DNA from: Pseudomonas siliginis
GTDB lineage: Bacteria; Pseudomonadota; Gammaproteobacteria; Pseudomonadales; Pseudomonadaceae
Direction: 5' to 3'
NCBI RefSeq assembly: GCF_019145195.1
Contig: NZ_JAHSTW010000001.1
Location: 186,001 to 250,000 of the forward strand
DNA: 64,000 bases
Part shown: in pieces, positions 19,052 through 28,316 of the stretch
Numbering within the stretch: the stretch's first letter is position 1
Layout: the number at the start of each line of letters is the position of its first letter
Program-made: the position numbers and the translations under genes
The notes under the pieces: model-generated
Seen by the model: only the letters and a program-made list of their open reading frames with translations
Databases searched by the model: none
What the model was told of the DNA's origin: nothing

Positions 19052-19574
19052 ATCTGGACAGCAAACGCTCGACCGCCGCAAAGGCTTGTGTCTGGCGCTC
19101 GGCCCAATTGCCTTCGATCACTTGCAACGGCTGTTGGTGCTGGATCAGCCAAACGCGGGTGGATTCGTAGAACGCCAGGCGATCCGCAAGATCCGGTTGG
19201 CAGCGCTGGCCGTCTTCGGTCCAGTCGACTTGCTGCGGTGACAACAGCAGGTGCAGGTCGTAATGGCGCGCCAGTAACTCGGTTTCCAGCCAGTCCGGGC
19301 AGGCGCCAAACAAAGTCTGGCTCCAGAGGATGTTGCTGAGCAGGTGGGTGTCGAGAATCAGCAGTGGGGGCTGTTCCGCGCGCGCCTGATCTTCCCATTG
19401 CAACTGGCCCTGGGCGATATCAGGGATATCCGCAAGGCAAGTGTCGCGTGGGTTGTCTTCGATGAACCGACGAACATATTCATCAACGCGCACGCCGCCG
19501 AAACGCTGCTCCAACCCTGCCGCCAGCCAACTCTTGCCGGTGGATTCCGGGCCGGTGAGAACGACGACTTTCAT
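19050..19574 (-). CDS. NadR-like nicotinamide riboside kinase
   Basis: This 174-residue ATPase phosphorylates nicotinamide riboside to NMN if it follows the kinase domain of NadR. The start is the ATG at 19574 (MKVVVLTGPESTGKSWLA), giving the P-loop GPESTGKS near the N-terminus; nine extra upstream codons are in frame but overlap pnuC further. The phrases LILDTHLLSNILWSQTLFG and DLHLLLSPQQVDWTEDGQR are typical of the NadR kinase module. The helix-turn-helix and adenylyltransferase parts of enterobacterial NadR are missing. The start overlaps the pnuC stop as ATGA, so uptake and phosphorylation are coupled. Confidence 0.85.
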   Translation of the reverse strand: MKVVVLTGPESTGKSWLAAGLEQRFGGVRVDEYVRRFIEDNPRDTCLADIPDIAQGQLQWEDQARAEQPPLLILDTHLLSNILWSQTLFGACPDWLETELLARHYDLHLLLSPQQVDWTEDGQRCQPDLADRLAFYESTRVWLIQHQQPLQVIEGNWAERQTQAFAAVERLLSR

Positions 19575-20134
19575 GTGCGCAATGCCGGATCGGCGCGCCA
19601 TTCCCGCCAGCCTTGCACGGCGAGCAAGGTAAACAGCGCGTAGAGCGCGGCGGTCAGGTACAGGCCTTTATAGATGAACAGGCCGACAAAGATCACATCG
19701 AGGACAAACCATAGCGCCCAGCACTGCAGGCGTTTCTGCGCCATCCACAGTTGCGCGACCAGACTGAAGCCGGTGAGCGCGGCATCGAGCCACGGCTGTG
19801 CGGCGTCGGTCCAGTGCGCCATCGCCGCGCCTAGCAACACACTGCCGACCGCCCCAACGCCGAGGCCGAGCACCATCGAGCGTGCATCGAGGCGGGTAAT
19901 CTGGCGACCGTCATGCATCGTCCCGGCGCGGGTCCATTGCCACCAGCCGTAGATCTGCAGCGCGGCGTAGATCACTTGCAGCAACATGTCCGAATACAGC
20001 TTCACCTCAAAGAAGATCCAGCTGTAGAGCAACACCATGACCAGCCCGATCGGCCAGCACCACGGATTCTGCTTGACCGTCAGCCAAACGGCGATGACAC
20101 CGAGGGCGGCGGCAAACAGTTCAAGCCCGGACAT
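19571..20134 (-). CDS. pnuC: Nicotinamide riboside transporter PnuC
   Basis: PnuC is a SWEET-like inner-membrane carrier that takes up nicotinamide riboside and is driven by its intracellular phosphorylation. The product has 187 residues from the ATG at 20134, with AAGGATCACTC upstream; the open frame extends 37 codons into a REP element and is rejected there. About seven hydrophobic segments are visible, with the aromatic-rich stretch ALQIYGWWQWTRAG characteristic of the family. It forms a two-gene operon with the NadR-like kinase. Confidence 0.87.
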   Translation of the reverse strand: MSGLELFAAALGVIAVWLTVKQNPWCWPIGLVMVLLYSWIFFEVKLYSDMLLQVIYAALQIYGWWQWTRAGTMHDGRQITRLDARSMVLGLGVGAVGSVLLGAAMAHWTDAAQPWLDAALTGFSLVAQLWMAQKRLQCWALWFVLDVIFVGLFIYKGLYLTAALYALFTLLAVQGWREWRADPALRT

Positions 20135-20200
20135 GAGTGATCCTTGGGGGAGTTGAGAAGGGGGCGGATTGTACTGCATTCGCCCAGACACAGAAGTACC

Positions 20201-20297
20201 CTGTGGGAGCGAGCCTGCTAGCGAAAGGGCCTGTCCAGTCGACATCTTCTTCCACTGACTGGCCCGACGCCTTCGCGAGCAGGCTCGCTCCCACAGG
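20201..20297. repeat. REP pair, long-spacer type
   Basis: Inverted GTGGGAGCGAGCCTGCT arms enclose about 50 bases between pnuC and the chemoreceptor gene. One arm carries a CTAGCGA change where others have CTCGCGA. Confidence 0.9.
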
Positions 20298-20304
20298 TTA
20301 TGGG

Positions 20305-21939
20305 TCAGACCCTGAACTGACGCAGCAACCCGTTGAGCTGTTCGCTCAGTTGCCCAAGGCGCAAGCTGGCCGCGCTCGACTGCTCAGCGGCCAACGCGGT
20401 GCTATGGGAAAGCCCGGCCGCCTGCGTCACGTTCTGGTTGATGTCCTCAACCACCTGCGCCTGTTGCAGCGTAGCGCTGGCAATCGACGCATTGAGGCCG
20501 TTGAGATTACGCAACGCCTGGCCAATCGCATTAAGGCTCGCCCCGGCCAGTCCCGCCTGTTCGATGGTCAATTGCGAGGCCTTGCTGCTGTCGCCGATCA
20601 CCTTCACCGCAGCCTCCGAATGATTCTGAAGACGCTCGATCATCGACTGAATCTCCGCCGTCGATTTCTGCGTACGCTGGGCCAGCAAGCGCACCTCATC
20701 GGCGACCACGGCAAACCCGCGCCCCTGTTCTCCCGCGCGCGCGGCTTCAATAGCCGCGTTCAAGGCCAACAGGTTGGTCTGTTCGGCAATCGAGCGAATC
20801 ACCTCCAACACGCTGCCAATCTGCGTACTCTCCGCTGCCAGGGTGCGGATCACTTCCACCGCCTGATCGATCGTGCCCGAGAGCTTGTCGATCTGTTGCA
20901 GGCTGCCGTCAATATTGATCTGCCCCTGTTGCGCCTGCGCTTCGGCATCGCGCATTTCTGCGGCGGCGTGTTCGGCGTTTTTCGCCACGTCCTGCACGCC
21001 GTAGGTGACTTCGTTGATCGCCGTGGCCACCAATTCCATCTGCTGCGATTGCTGCTGACTGCGCTGCTGCGCCTGCGAGGCATCGTTACCCAGCTCGCTG
21101 GAAGACTGGCCCAAAGCGCTGGCCGAGACCTGCAGATCACCAATCACTCGGCGCAGCTTGGCGGTGAAGGCATTGAAGTGATGGGCCAGTTCAGTGACCT
21201 CATCCTTGCCATGGGTATCGAGGCTGCGGGTCAGGTCGCTTTCGCCACTGGCGATGTTGGCCATCGCATTCACGGTTTCCTGCAACGGACGGACGATGCT
21301 GCGTGCGATCAGGGTCACCAGCAGCGCCATGATCAGCGCAATCGCCAGGCCGATCGCCGACGCCTTGATCATCTGCCCCTGGAATTCGGCTTGCACATCG
21401 TCGACGTACACGCCGGAGCCGATCACCCAGCCCCACGGTTCGAACAGCTTTACATAAGAAGTCTTCGCCACCGGATCCGTCGCCCCCGGTTTCGGCCAGC
21501 GATAATTGACCATGCCCGCGCCTTTGGCCTTGGCAATGGCGACCATCTCGTTGAACACGGCAAAGCCGTCCGGGTCGCGGATCGCCGAAAGATTCTGGCC
21601 TTCGAGCTTGGGGTTGGTCGGGTGCATGACCATCACGGGCGTGAGGTCGTTGATCCAGAAGTAGTCGCTCTGGTCGTAGCGCAGGCCACGGATCGCGGTC
21701 AACGCCTGCTTTTGCGCCGCGTCCCTGGTCAGGGTGCCAGCGGTTTCCAGCCCTTGGTAATAAGTCAGCAGGCCACTGGCGGTCTGCACCACGTGCTGGG
21801 TTTTCTGCGCCTTGGCGTGGTAGAGGTCGTCATGGATCTGCTTGAGCATCAGCACGCCCAAGGTCAGCAACATGACCACCGCCACGATCAAGATGAGCCA
21901 CAAGCGTCGGCTGATCGACACACTGCGCAAGCTGTTCAT
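20305..21939 (-). CDS. Methyl-accepting chemotaxis protein with single Cache domain
   Basis: This chemoreceptor has 544 residues from the ATG at 21939 (GGAGTGACA upstream). A first membrane segment is at about 12-32. A periplasmic sCache domain with the [19 protein letters not shown] signature reaches to about residue 190, then come a second membrane segment, a HAMP linker and a long signalling domain. The hairpin tip contains the conserved [32 protein letters not shown]. No CheB/R pentapeptide is at the C-terminus (LLRQFRV). The general type matches Pseudomonas receptors for organic acids such as malate, but the ligand cannot be assigned from sequence. Confidence 0.9.
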   Translation of the reverse strand: MNSLRSVSISRRLWLILIVAVVMLLTLGVLMLKQIHDDLYHAKAQKTQHVVQTASGLLTYYQGLETAGTLTRDAAQKQALTAIRGLRYDQSDYFWINDLTPVMVMHPTNPKLEGQNLSAIRDPDGFAVFNEMVAIAKAKGAGMVNYRWPKPGATDPVAKTSYVKLFEPWGWVIGSGVYVDDVQAEFQGQMIKASAIGLAIALIMALLVTLIARSIVRPLQETVNAMANIASGESDLTRSLDTHGKDEVTELAHHFNAFTAKLRRVIGDLQVSASALGQSSSELGNDASQAQQRSQQQSQQMELVATAINEVTYGVQDVAKNAEHAAAEMRDAEAQAQQGQINIDGSLQQIDKLSGTIDQAVEVIRTLAAESTQIGSVLEVIRSIAEQTNLLALNAAIEAARAGEQGRGFAVVADEVRLLAQRTQKSTAEIQSMIERLQNHSEAAVKVIGDSSKASQLTIEQAGLAGASLNAIGQALRNLNGLNASIASATLQQAQVVEDINQNVTQAAGLSHSTALAAEQSSAASLRLGQLSEQLNGLLRQFRV

Positions 21940-22232
21940 AACGCTGTCACTCCGGATTCTTGTTCTTGTAGTAAACGATCGCCAGCATCCAGCCACAGCT
22001 GAGTGCCCGGGACTACCATCCAACGCGCAGAGCGCTTTTGAGGCTTGTCTGTTAGGATTTCGGCCCCGCGCGCAAAAACCTGAATCCGGTTTTGATATTT
22101 CACGGAATTTTTACCGTTTCGTGTGGATCCTGTGCGCGCGCAATCGCTACAGCTTTTACCGGCTACGCTGGACGCAGTGAACGAAAAAATACTATCGGGG
22201 CATGCCCGCGTGCATCGCTCTTTGGGGGATTG

Positions 22233-23063
22233 ATGGATCTTTGGACCGCCTTGCAGGCACTGATTCTAGGAGTTGTAGAAGGGCTGACGGAGTTTTTGCC
22301 CATTTCGAGTACCGGACACCAGATCATCGTCGCCGACTTGCTGAACTTCGGCGGCGAGCGGGCCATGGCGTTCAACATCATCATTCAGCTCGGCGCGATC
22401 CTCGCGGTGGTCTGGGAATTTCGGCGCAAGATCCTCGACGTGGTGATCGGCCTGCCGACCCAGCCGAGCGCACGGCGTTTCACCGCCAACCTGCTGATCG
22501 CCTTCCTGCCGGCCGTAGTGCTCGGCGTAATTTTTGCCGATCTGATCCACGAATATCTGTTCAACCCGATCACCGTGGCGGCGGCGCTGGTCATCGGCGG
22601 AATCATCATGTTGTGGGCCGAACAGCGCCAGCATGAAGTGCATGCCGAAACCGTCGACGAGATTCGCTGGACCGACGCGCTGAAAATCGGCTTCGCGCAA
22701 TGCCTGGCGATGATTCCAGGCACCTCGCGTTCCGGCTCGACGATCATTGGTGGCTTGCTGTTCGGCCTGTCGCGCAAGACGGCCACCGAGTTCTCGTTCT
22801 TCCTCGCCATGCCAACCATGGTCGGTGCGGCGGTGTATTCGGGCTACAAATACCGCGACCTGTTTGTGCCGGCGGATTTCCCGGTGTTCGCCATTGGTTT
22901 TGTCACGGCGTTCATCTTCGCCATGATCGCTGTACGCGGCCTGCTCAAGTTCATCGGCAGCCACAGTTATGCAGCGTTCGCCTGGTACCGGATTGCCTTC
23001 GGCCTGTTCATTCTGGCGACCTGGCAGTTCGGCTGGGTGGACTGGTCGGCGGCCAAGGCATGA
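22233..23063 (+). CDS. uppP: Undecaprenyl-diphosphatase UppP (BacA)
   Basis: This integral membrane enzyme dephosphorylates undecaprenyl pyrophosphate to recycle the lipid carrier for peptidoglycan and O-antigen synthesis. The 276-residue product starts [20 protein letters not shown] at 22233; 47 more codons upstream are open but unlike the family. The catalytic glutamates (E16, E20) with PISSTGH (23-29) and the PGTSRSG motif (162-168) are present. The stop overlaps the next start as ATGA. Confidence 0.95.
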   Translation: MDLWTALQALILGVVEGLTEFLPISSTGHQIIVADLLNFGGERAMAFNIIIQLGAILAVVWEFRRKILDVVIGLPTQPSARRFTANLLIAFLPAVVLGVIFADLIHEYLFNPITVAAALVIGGIIMLWAEQRQHEVHAETVDEIRWTDALKIGFAQCLAMIPGTSRSGSTIIGGLLFGLSRKTATEFSFFLAMPTMVGAAVYSGYKYRDLFVPADFPVFAIGFVTAFIFAMIAVRGLLKFIGSHSYAAFAWYRIAFGLFILATWQFGWVDWSAAKA

Positions 23064-23488
23064 ACGACTCCCGCACGCGCCGCCCTGAGGGACGACCTAC
23101 AGGCGGCCGCGTTCAGCATCTGAAATTGAAGCTTGTGGTGTTGCTGATCGTCTGCGCGCTGCCGCTGTTCGGCTCGCTGTCGATGTGGCTCAGCGGCATC
23201 TCGCGGGTGCCGCTGGCGGCGTACGGGATTGTCAGTGTGCTGGCGTTCTTTCTGTACTGGGCCGACAAACGCAAGGCCCGCGCCGATGCCTGGCGCACGC
23301 CGGAAAACATCCTGCATGCGGTGGAACTGGCGGGTGGCTGGCCGGGTGCTTTGATCGCGCAGCAGGTGTTCCGGCACAAAACGCGCAAGGTGTCGTTTCA
23401 GATTCTGTTCTGGGTGATCGTGTTGTTGCATCAGGTGTTCTGGATTGACCAGATTTTCCTCGGTTCAAACCTGCTGTCGCTGATCTAA
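23060..23488 (+). CDS. DUF1294 membrane protein
   Basis: The 142-residue protein starts with an ATG that overlaps the uppP stop. The N-terminus is basic and is followed by three or four hydrophobic segments. The core contains [21 protein letters not shown], then [23 protein letters not shown], the signature of DUF1294. Longer family members carry an N-terminal cold-shock domain, which is absent here. Function is unknown. Coupling to uppP suggests an envelope-related role, but this is only positional. Confidence 0.82.
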   Translation: MNDSRTRRPEGRPTGGRVQHLKLKLVVLLIVCALPLFGSLSMWLSGISRVPLAAYGIVSVLAFFLYWADKRKARADAWRTPENILHAVELAGGWPGALIAQQVFRHKTRKVSFQILFWVIVLLHQVFWIDQIFLGSNLLSLI

Positions 23489-23504
23489 CGTGCACCGAAA
23501 ATCC

Positions 23505-23597
23505 CCTGTGGGAGCGAGCCTGCTCGCGAAAGCAATCTCATCCTCGCTGATGAGTCGCCTGACAAACCGCCTTCGCGAGCAGGCTCGCTCCCACAGG
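23505..23597. repeat. REP pair, long-spacer type
   Basis: Inverted GTGGGAGCGAGCCTGCTCGCGAA arms lie between the convergent DUF1294 and YjbR genes. Confidence 0.92.
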
Positions 23598-23607
23598 ATT
23601 TGCGTGC

Positions 23608-23967
23608 TTACAAAAGCAGGCCGATTTGGGTTTTCTTAGGCAACTTGCTCACCACCAGTTGATGCGATCGCTGCAACAGTCCCCGCAATTCGTTGGCACC
23701 CAGCGGGTAGGGCGGGTGCATGATGATCCACTGCGCCCGCGCCAGATACGGCGCCGGATGAATCCCCGGGCGGTCGCAATGGCCGAGAAACAGATCCTTG
23801 TCGACCTTGAACGCCAGCGAATCTCCTCGCAGCCCCTGCAAGGCAAACATCTTGTTGCCGGCAATCGAGAACACCCGCACGCCGCCCCATTTGTAATCTT
23901 CCCGCGCGCCGGGCAGGGCAAGACAAAACTCGGCAACTTCGGCTTCGCTCATTCTTCCCTGTTTCAT
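23608..23967 (-). CDS. MmcQ/YjbR family protein
   Basis: This 119-residue cytosolic protein has the CyaY-like alpha-beta fold of the YjbR family. Visible signatures are LPGAREDYKWGGVRVFSIAGNKMF in the first half and RAQWIIMHPPYPLGANELRGLLQRSHQLV in the second. The chosen ATG at 23967 overlaps the stop of the LysR gene as ATGA; a second ATG five codons later has a binding site too close to it. The family may bind DNA, but no function is established here. Coupling to the LysR gene is notable. Confidence 0.8.
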   Translation of the reverse strand: MKQGRMSEAEVAEFCLALPGAREDYKWGGVRVFSIAGNKMFALQGLRGDSLAFKVDKDLFLGHCDRPGIHPAPYLARAQWIIMHPPYPLGANELRGLLQRSHQLVVSKLPKKTQIGLLL

Positions 23968-24872
23968 AGAAATCGATCCCCGCAGGCATTGAACGATTCG
24001 ACCAGGTGATCGATCCATGCGCGCACCGCTGGCATTACCCCGCGCCTGTGCGGATAGACCGCTTGCAGCCAGCCGCCAGGCAATGACCATTGCGGCAGCA
24101 CTTGCACCAGTGTGCCGTTACGCAATTCGGTTTCGCAGAACATCATCGGCAGCACGGTAAAGCCCTGACCGGCGAGCACGCAGGCCTTGCGCACCACGAA
24201 GTCATCAATGCCCAGCCGCGCTTCCATGCTCAGATCGACGCTCTTGCCTTGCTGATCGAGCAGACGCACATGAACCATGCGGTCGGCTTCCAGCGCGCCG
24301 AGTACCGGCAGGTTTTTCAGGTCCTGCGGATGAGTGATGGTCTTGCCTTGCATGAACGCCGGGCTGGCGATCACCACTGCTTGCGCCTGCCGCAAGCGCC
24401 TGGTGACCAGCAACGGATCTTCATCACCGTGATCGCGCACACGCAAGGCGACATCGATGCCTTCGGTGACCAGATCGACCCGGCGGTTGAGCAGCACGAC
24501 CTCCAACTGCACCTGCGGAAACTTGCCGAGAAAGTCGCTGATCACCGTCGGCAGCATTTCATGGGCAAGCCCGGTCGGGCACGACACCCGCAAGCGCCCG
24601 CGCGGTTCGCTGGACATGCTGGCCACGGCTTCGTCAGCCATCTCCGCTTCCAGCAACATCGCCTGACAGTGGCGCAAATAGCGTTCACCGACGGCAGTGA
24701 GATTCAGTTGGCGGGTGGTGCGTTGCAGCAGACGTGCGCCGAGTCGTTCCTCCAGTTCGGCGATCCTTCTTGAAAGCCGTGACTTGGGAATGCCGAGCAG
24801 GCGCCCGGCGGCGGCAAATCCGCCGGCTTCGACCACTTTGGCGAAGTAGTAGAGATCGTTGAGGTCCTGCAT
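23964..24872 (-). CDS. LysR-family transcriptional regulator
   Basis: This 302-residue regulator has an N-terminal winged helix-turn-helix (residues 1-60, with FAAAGRLLGIPKSRLSRRIAELEERLG) and a type 2 periplasmic-binding-like effector domain. I take the ATG at 24872, preceded by TGGAAAC; another start lies eight codons upstream. It is divergent from the azoreductase gene with 126 bases between them, the classic layout for a LysR protein and its target, so it probably senses a quinone or electrophile and controls azoR. The effector itself cannot be inferred. Confidence 0.87.
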   Translation of the reverse strand: MQDLNDLYYFAKVVEAGGFAAAGRLLGIPKSRLSRRIAELEERLGARLLQRTTRQLNLTAVGERYLRHCQAMLLEAEMADEAVASMSSEPRGRLRVSCPTGLAHEMLPTVISDFLGKFPQVQLEVVLLNRRVDLVTEGIDVALRVRDHGDEDPLLVTRRLRQAQAVVIASPAFMQGKTITHPQDLKNLPVLGALEADRMVHVRLLDQQGKSVDLSMEARLGIDDFVVRKACVLAGQGFTVLPMMFCETELRNGTLVQVLPQWSLPGGWLQAVYPHRRGVMPAVRAWIDHLVESFNACGDRFL

Positions 24873-24998
24873 GCACGTTTCCAGTCGTTCTATCAATGGG
24901 ACGAACTATCGCATTGTCGGCGACTAATCAGCTATTGGTTTGTTGCGTAGGATTGTCTCCATTCCGTCGCCGCCGGCGATTCTTTCAGGAGAACCCAC

Positions 24999-25610
24999 AT
25001 GAAACTGTTGCACATCGATTCGAGCATTCTCGGCGACAACTCGGCTTCCCGTCAGTTGAGCCGTCAAGTCGTCGACGCCTGGCAAGCCGCCGAGCCGAGC
25101 GCCGTGGTTACCTACCGCGACTTGGCCGCCGATGCGATCAGCCACTTCTCGTCGACCACGCTGGTTGCCGCCGGCACCACCGCCGAACTGCGCGACGCTG
25201 CACAACAGCACGAAGCCGAGCTGAGCGCTTCGACCCTGGCCGAATTCATCGCTGCCGACGCCGTGGTGATTGCCGCGCCGATGTACAACTTCACCGTTCC
25301 AACCCAGCTCAAAGCGTGGATCGACCGCGTCGCCGTCGCCGGCCAGACGTTCCGCTACACCGAAGCCGGCCCTGAAGGCCTGTGCGGTGGCAAGAAAGTG
25401 GTGATCGTGTCGACTTCCGGTGGCATCCACGCCGGTCAGGCCAGCGGCATCGCTCACGAAGAATATCTGAAGCTGGTACTGGGCTTCCTCGGCATCACCG
25501 ATATCGAAATCGTCCGGGCTGAAGGTCTGGCCTATGGCGAAGAAGTGCGCAACAACGCCATGAGCGCTGCGCAAGCGAAGATCAGCGAGCAACTGTTCGC
25601 CGCCGCGTAA
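24999..25610 (+). CDS. azoR: FMN-dependent NADH-azoreductase
   Basis: This 203-residue flavodoxin-fold oxidoreductase reduces quinones and azo compounds with NADH. AGGAGAACCCAC precedes the ATG. Typical motifs are [14 protein letters not shown] (FMN phosphate loop, residues 5-18), [19 protein letters not shown] and STSGGIHAG. Its length is normal for AzoR. It is divergent from the LysR gene. A hairpin terminator follows. Confidence 0.92.
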   Translation: MKLLHIDSSILGDNSASRQLSRQVVDAWQAAEPSAVVTYRDLAADAISHFSSTTLVAAGTTAELRDAAQQHEAELSASTLAEFIAADAVVIAAPMYNFTVPTQLKAWIDRVAVAGQTFRYTEAGPEGLCGGKKVVIVSTSGGIHAGQASGIAHEEYLKLVLGFLGITDIEIVRAEGLAYGEEVRNNAMSAAQAKISEQLFAAA

Positions 25611-25650
25611 GGCTTGCGTAAAGAACAGCTGATGTTCAGGTAATCCCCCA

Positions 25651-25698
25651 AAAACTCTGTATTCTGGTTCCGCAAGGGCCGAATACGGAGTTTTTTGT
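25651..25698 (+). terminator. Terminator after azoR
   Basis: AAAACTCTGTATTC and GAATACGGAGTTTT form a 14-bp stem with one mismatch, followed by T residues. Confidence 0.75.
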
Positions 25699-25777
25699 TT
25701 CTGGCTGTTACATAATCTGGCCCGGGTTATGCAGTTTCAGCACATCCGACGATGTGGTCCGAGAGGGTGGGGCATTC

Positions 25778-26815
25778 ATGAGGCATCTTTGTGCAATGTT
25801 GCTGATTTGCCTGCTGGGCAGCCTGAATACAGTGCAGGCCGCACCAGGGCGCCACCCTGTCTGGAGCGTCGGTTATCACGAGATGACCTTTCTCGACCCG
25901 CTCGATCTGCAACCGATGCGCGCCATCGCTTTTTACCCCTCCAGTGACCGCGAGCACATGAGCTTGCTTGAGGGCTATTCGGTCGAGGCTGGAGAAGACA
26001 CCAAAGTCGCGATCGGCCGCTTTCCCATGTTGATGCTGTCCCACGGCAATACCGGCACGCCGCTGGCCCTGCATGATCTGGCCACTTCACTGGCGCGCAA
26101 AGGCTTTGTCGTGGTGGCGGTAATTCATCCCGGTGACAACTGGCGCGACCACAGCCGACTTGGCACGTTGAGCAATCTCTACGGGCGGCCAATCCAGATT
26201 TCCCAAGCGATCACCGCCACCCTCGGCGACAACATGCTGGCACCGTTCGTCAATGCTGATCAGGTCGGTGTGATCGGTTATTCGGCTGGAGGCGAGACCG
26301 CGTTGATTCTCTCCGGGGCGCAACCGGATCTGGATCGTCTGCGCCGCTATTGTCAGGAACGTCCGGATGATCACGACGCCTGTAACACCCAGGGCGAGCT
26401 GATTGTTGATCGCGATGACTTGCAGCCGGTGGCCGATCCACGGGTTCACGCGTTATTGCTGATGGCGCCGCTGAGCCTCAAGTTCGGCCGCCACACCCTC
26501 GCCGATGTGCACGTACCGGTGCTGCTCTACAGCGGCGACGGCGACAAACTGGTGGCCTTCGATAAAAATGCTGCGGCCCTGGCGCGCAAACTGCCCACCG
26601 CGCCGGACTTCAAACTGCTCGCCGGGGCAGGGCACTTCGTGTTCATGGCGCCGTGCACCGAAGAGCAGATCCGCGCCATGCCGGCGTTGTGCACCGATGC
26701 CGACGGGGTGGATCGCGAGGATATTCACCGCAACCTGATATCCGAGGCCGGACGGTTTTTTGCCCAGGCACTGGGTAAATCGAGCAGGGCGGGGATGCAG
26801 ACGGCGGATCAATAA
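25778..26815 (+). CDS. Secreted alpha/beta hydrolase, dienelactone-hydrolase-like
   Basis: The 345-residue protein starts MRHLCAMLLICLLGSLNTVQ with a signal peptide cleaved near AQA-A; an ATG eight codons upstream has a weaker leader. The hydrolase fold shows the oxyanion strand MLMLSHGNTGTP, the nucleophile elbow GYSAGG in the centre, an acid region in YSGDGDKLVA and His in GAGHFVF near the end. Four cysteines after the elbow may form disulfides, as expected for an exported enzyme. Similar proteins are annotated as periplasmic dienelactone hydrolases or PAF-acetylhydrolase-like. The substrate is unknown. Confidence 0.8.
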   Translation: MRHLCAMLLICLLGSLNTVQAAPGRHPVWSVGYHEMTFLDPLDLQPMRAIAFYPSSDREHMSLLEGYSVEAGEDTKVAIGRFPMLMLSHGNTGTPLALHDLATSLARKGFVVVAVIHPGDNWRDHSRLGTLSNLYGRPIQISQAITATLGDNMLAPFVNADQVGVIGYSAGGETALILSGAQPDLDRLRRYCQERPDDHDACNTQGELIVDRDDLQPVADPRVHALLLMAPLSLKFGRHTLADVHVPVLLYSGDGDKLVAFDKNAAALARKLPTAPDFKLLAGAGHFVFMAPCTEEQIRAMPALCTDADGVDREDIHRNLISEAGRFFAQALGKSSRAGMQTADQ

Positions 26816-26853
26816 CTCAAACACCGCTCCCACGGAGATTGAATTGTCTGTTT

Positions 26854-28041
26854 TCAGGGAAGTGCACGACGCTTGAGCAACAAGGTCAGGCCTAACCCGG
26901 TCACTGACAACAACGCCGCGCAGAAGAAAATCCACGAATAGCCCAGTTTCAACGCCACCGCGCCCATCAATGGCCCGGCAATCGCCAGCGCCAGATCGAA
27001 GAACACTGCATAAGCCCCCAACCCTGAACCACGACTGGAACTCGGCACCTGTTTGATCGCTTCAACGCCCAGCGCCGGGTACACCAGAGACAGCCCAAAC
27101 CCCGCCAGCCCTGCGCCAATCAACGCATACGCACTGGAGGGCGCCAGCCACAACATCACCAGCCCGACAGTTTCAACCGACATGCAAACGATGGCCGAGG
27201 CAAACCCGCCAAACCGGGCAATCGCCGAGATGAACAACAGCCGCGACAGAATGAAACACACGCCAAACACGGTCAGGCAGTAAGCCGCGCCGGTCCAGCC
27301 TCGGTTGAGGTAATAAAGGGTGATGAAAGTCGTCAGTGTGCCGTAGCCGATCGAGGCTAGCGTCAGGCTGGTGCCGTACGGCGCAATCTTGCCGAACACG
27401 GCCCAGAATGACAGGCGCTCACCACGAATCACCGGCACCGAAGGCTTGTTGCGGATCAACCACAGCGCACCTGCCGCCAACGCCGACAGCGCGAGGCCAA
27501 GGCTGACAAAACCATATTCGGCAACCATCACCACGCCCAGCGGCGCACCAATGGCGATCGCGCCGTAAGAGGCGATGCCGTTCCAGCCGATGGATTTTGC
27601 CGTGTGCTCGACACCGACCTGACCCATGCACCAACTGATGGTGCCGACGCCGATCAGGCCTTGGGCGATACCGAGCAACAAGCGCCCGGCAATCAGGATC
27701 AACAGGCTGGTCAGCGGAAAGCTTTGCAGCAAGGTCGACAGCAACGTCAGCGCGCCGCTGAGGACAATCCCCCACAAGCCATAAATGATCGCCCGCTTGG
27801 TGCCGAGCGTGTCCGACATGCGCCCGGCCATTGGCCGACTGAGCAGGGTGGCCAGATACTGCGAACCGATCACCAGGCCGGCAATGATCGCGCTGAAACC
27901 CAGTTGCTCATGGACGTAACCGGGCAATACCGCAATCGGCAAACCAATGCAGAGGAAGGCAATGAAGGTGTAGAAAACGATGGAGACGATCTGCAGGGTG
28001 ATCGCCAGGGAGCTTTGCGGTGGCAGTGGCTGCGCAGACAT
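26854..28041 (-). CDS. MFS transporter, YhhS type
   Basis: This 395-residue transporter has twelve hydrophobic segments. The start at 28041 (MSAQPLPPQSSLAIT) is chosen because the frame upstream runs through a REP element. The loop between segments 2 and 3, GRMSDTLGTKRAIIYG, is the major-facilitator motif A. Overall similarity in the first half fits the YhhS/arabinose-efflux-like group of drug exporters. No regulator is adjacent and the substrate is unknown. Confidence 0.84.
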   Translation of the reverse strand: MSAQPLPPQSSLAITLQIVSIVFYTFIAFLCIGLPIAVLPGYVHEQLGFSAIIAGLVIGSQYLATLLSRPMAGRMSDTLGTKRAIIYGLWGIVLSGALTLLSTLLQSFPLTSLLILIAGRLLLGIAQGLIGVGTISWCMGQVGVEHTAKSIGWNGIASYGAIAIGAPLGVVMVAEYGFVSLGLALSALAAGALWLIRNKPSVPVIRGERLSFWAVFGKIAPYGTSLTLASIGYGTLTTFITLYYLNRGWTGAAYCLTVFGVCFILSRLLFISAIARFGGFASAIVCMSVETVGLVMLWLAPSSAYALIGAGLAGFGLSLVYPALGVEAIKQVPSSSRGSGLGAYAVFFDLALAIAGPLMGAVALKLGYSWIFFCAALLSVTGLGLTLLLKRRALP

Positions 28042-28156
28042 GAGCACTCGTTCGCGGGCGGCGGTGGGAGAGTTGCCGACATCATGGCGCGGGGCCGGGA
28101 TAAAAGAAAGCAGGCTAACTACTTTCCCTTGGGATTGATGGGGCTGCTGACGGCCC

Positions 28157-28222
28157 CTTCGCGAGCAGGCTCGCTCCCACATTTGAAATGCATTCCCCTG
28201 TGGGAGCGAGCCTGCTCGCGAA
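28157..28222. repeat. REP pair, short-spacer type
   Basis: Two REP arms face each other with their GTGGGAGC ends inward across about 20 bases containing GAAATGCATTCCCC. The same spacer occurs reversed at 43295. Confidence 0.92.
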
Positions 28223-28256
28223 TATCTGCGCACCCACAATTCCCAAACGCCGAATG

Positions 28257-28289
28257 CAAAAAGCCCCGTCACACGGACAGGGCTTTTAA
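28257..28289 (-). terminator. Terminator of ybiT
   Basis: AAAAGCCC and GGGCTTTT pair around a GTCCGTGTGAC-type loop and are followed by T residues on the minus strand. Confidence 0.78.
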
Positions 28290-28316
28290 CTTGTCGCTTG
28301 AAACTAAAAGCTGCTC

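Noticed and set aside
20137..22002. 621-residue plus-strand open frame opposite the chemoreceptor
   Set aside because: Antisense shadow; composition is unlike a protein and it starts inside pnuC and a REP element.
28042..28272. Longer N-terminus of the MFS gene
   Set aside because: The extension translates a REP element and lacks a ribosome binding site; the same reasoning was applied to pnuC, pssA and the AraC gene.
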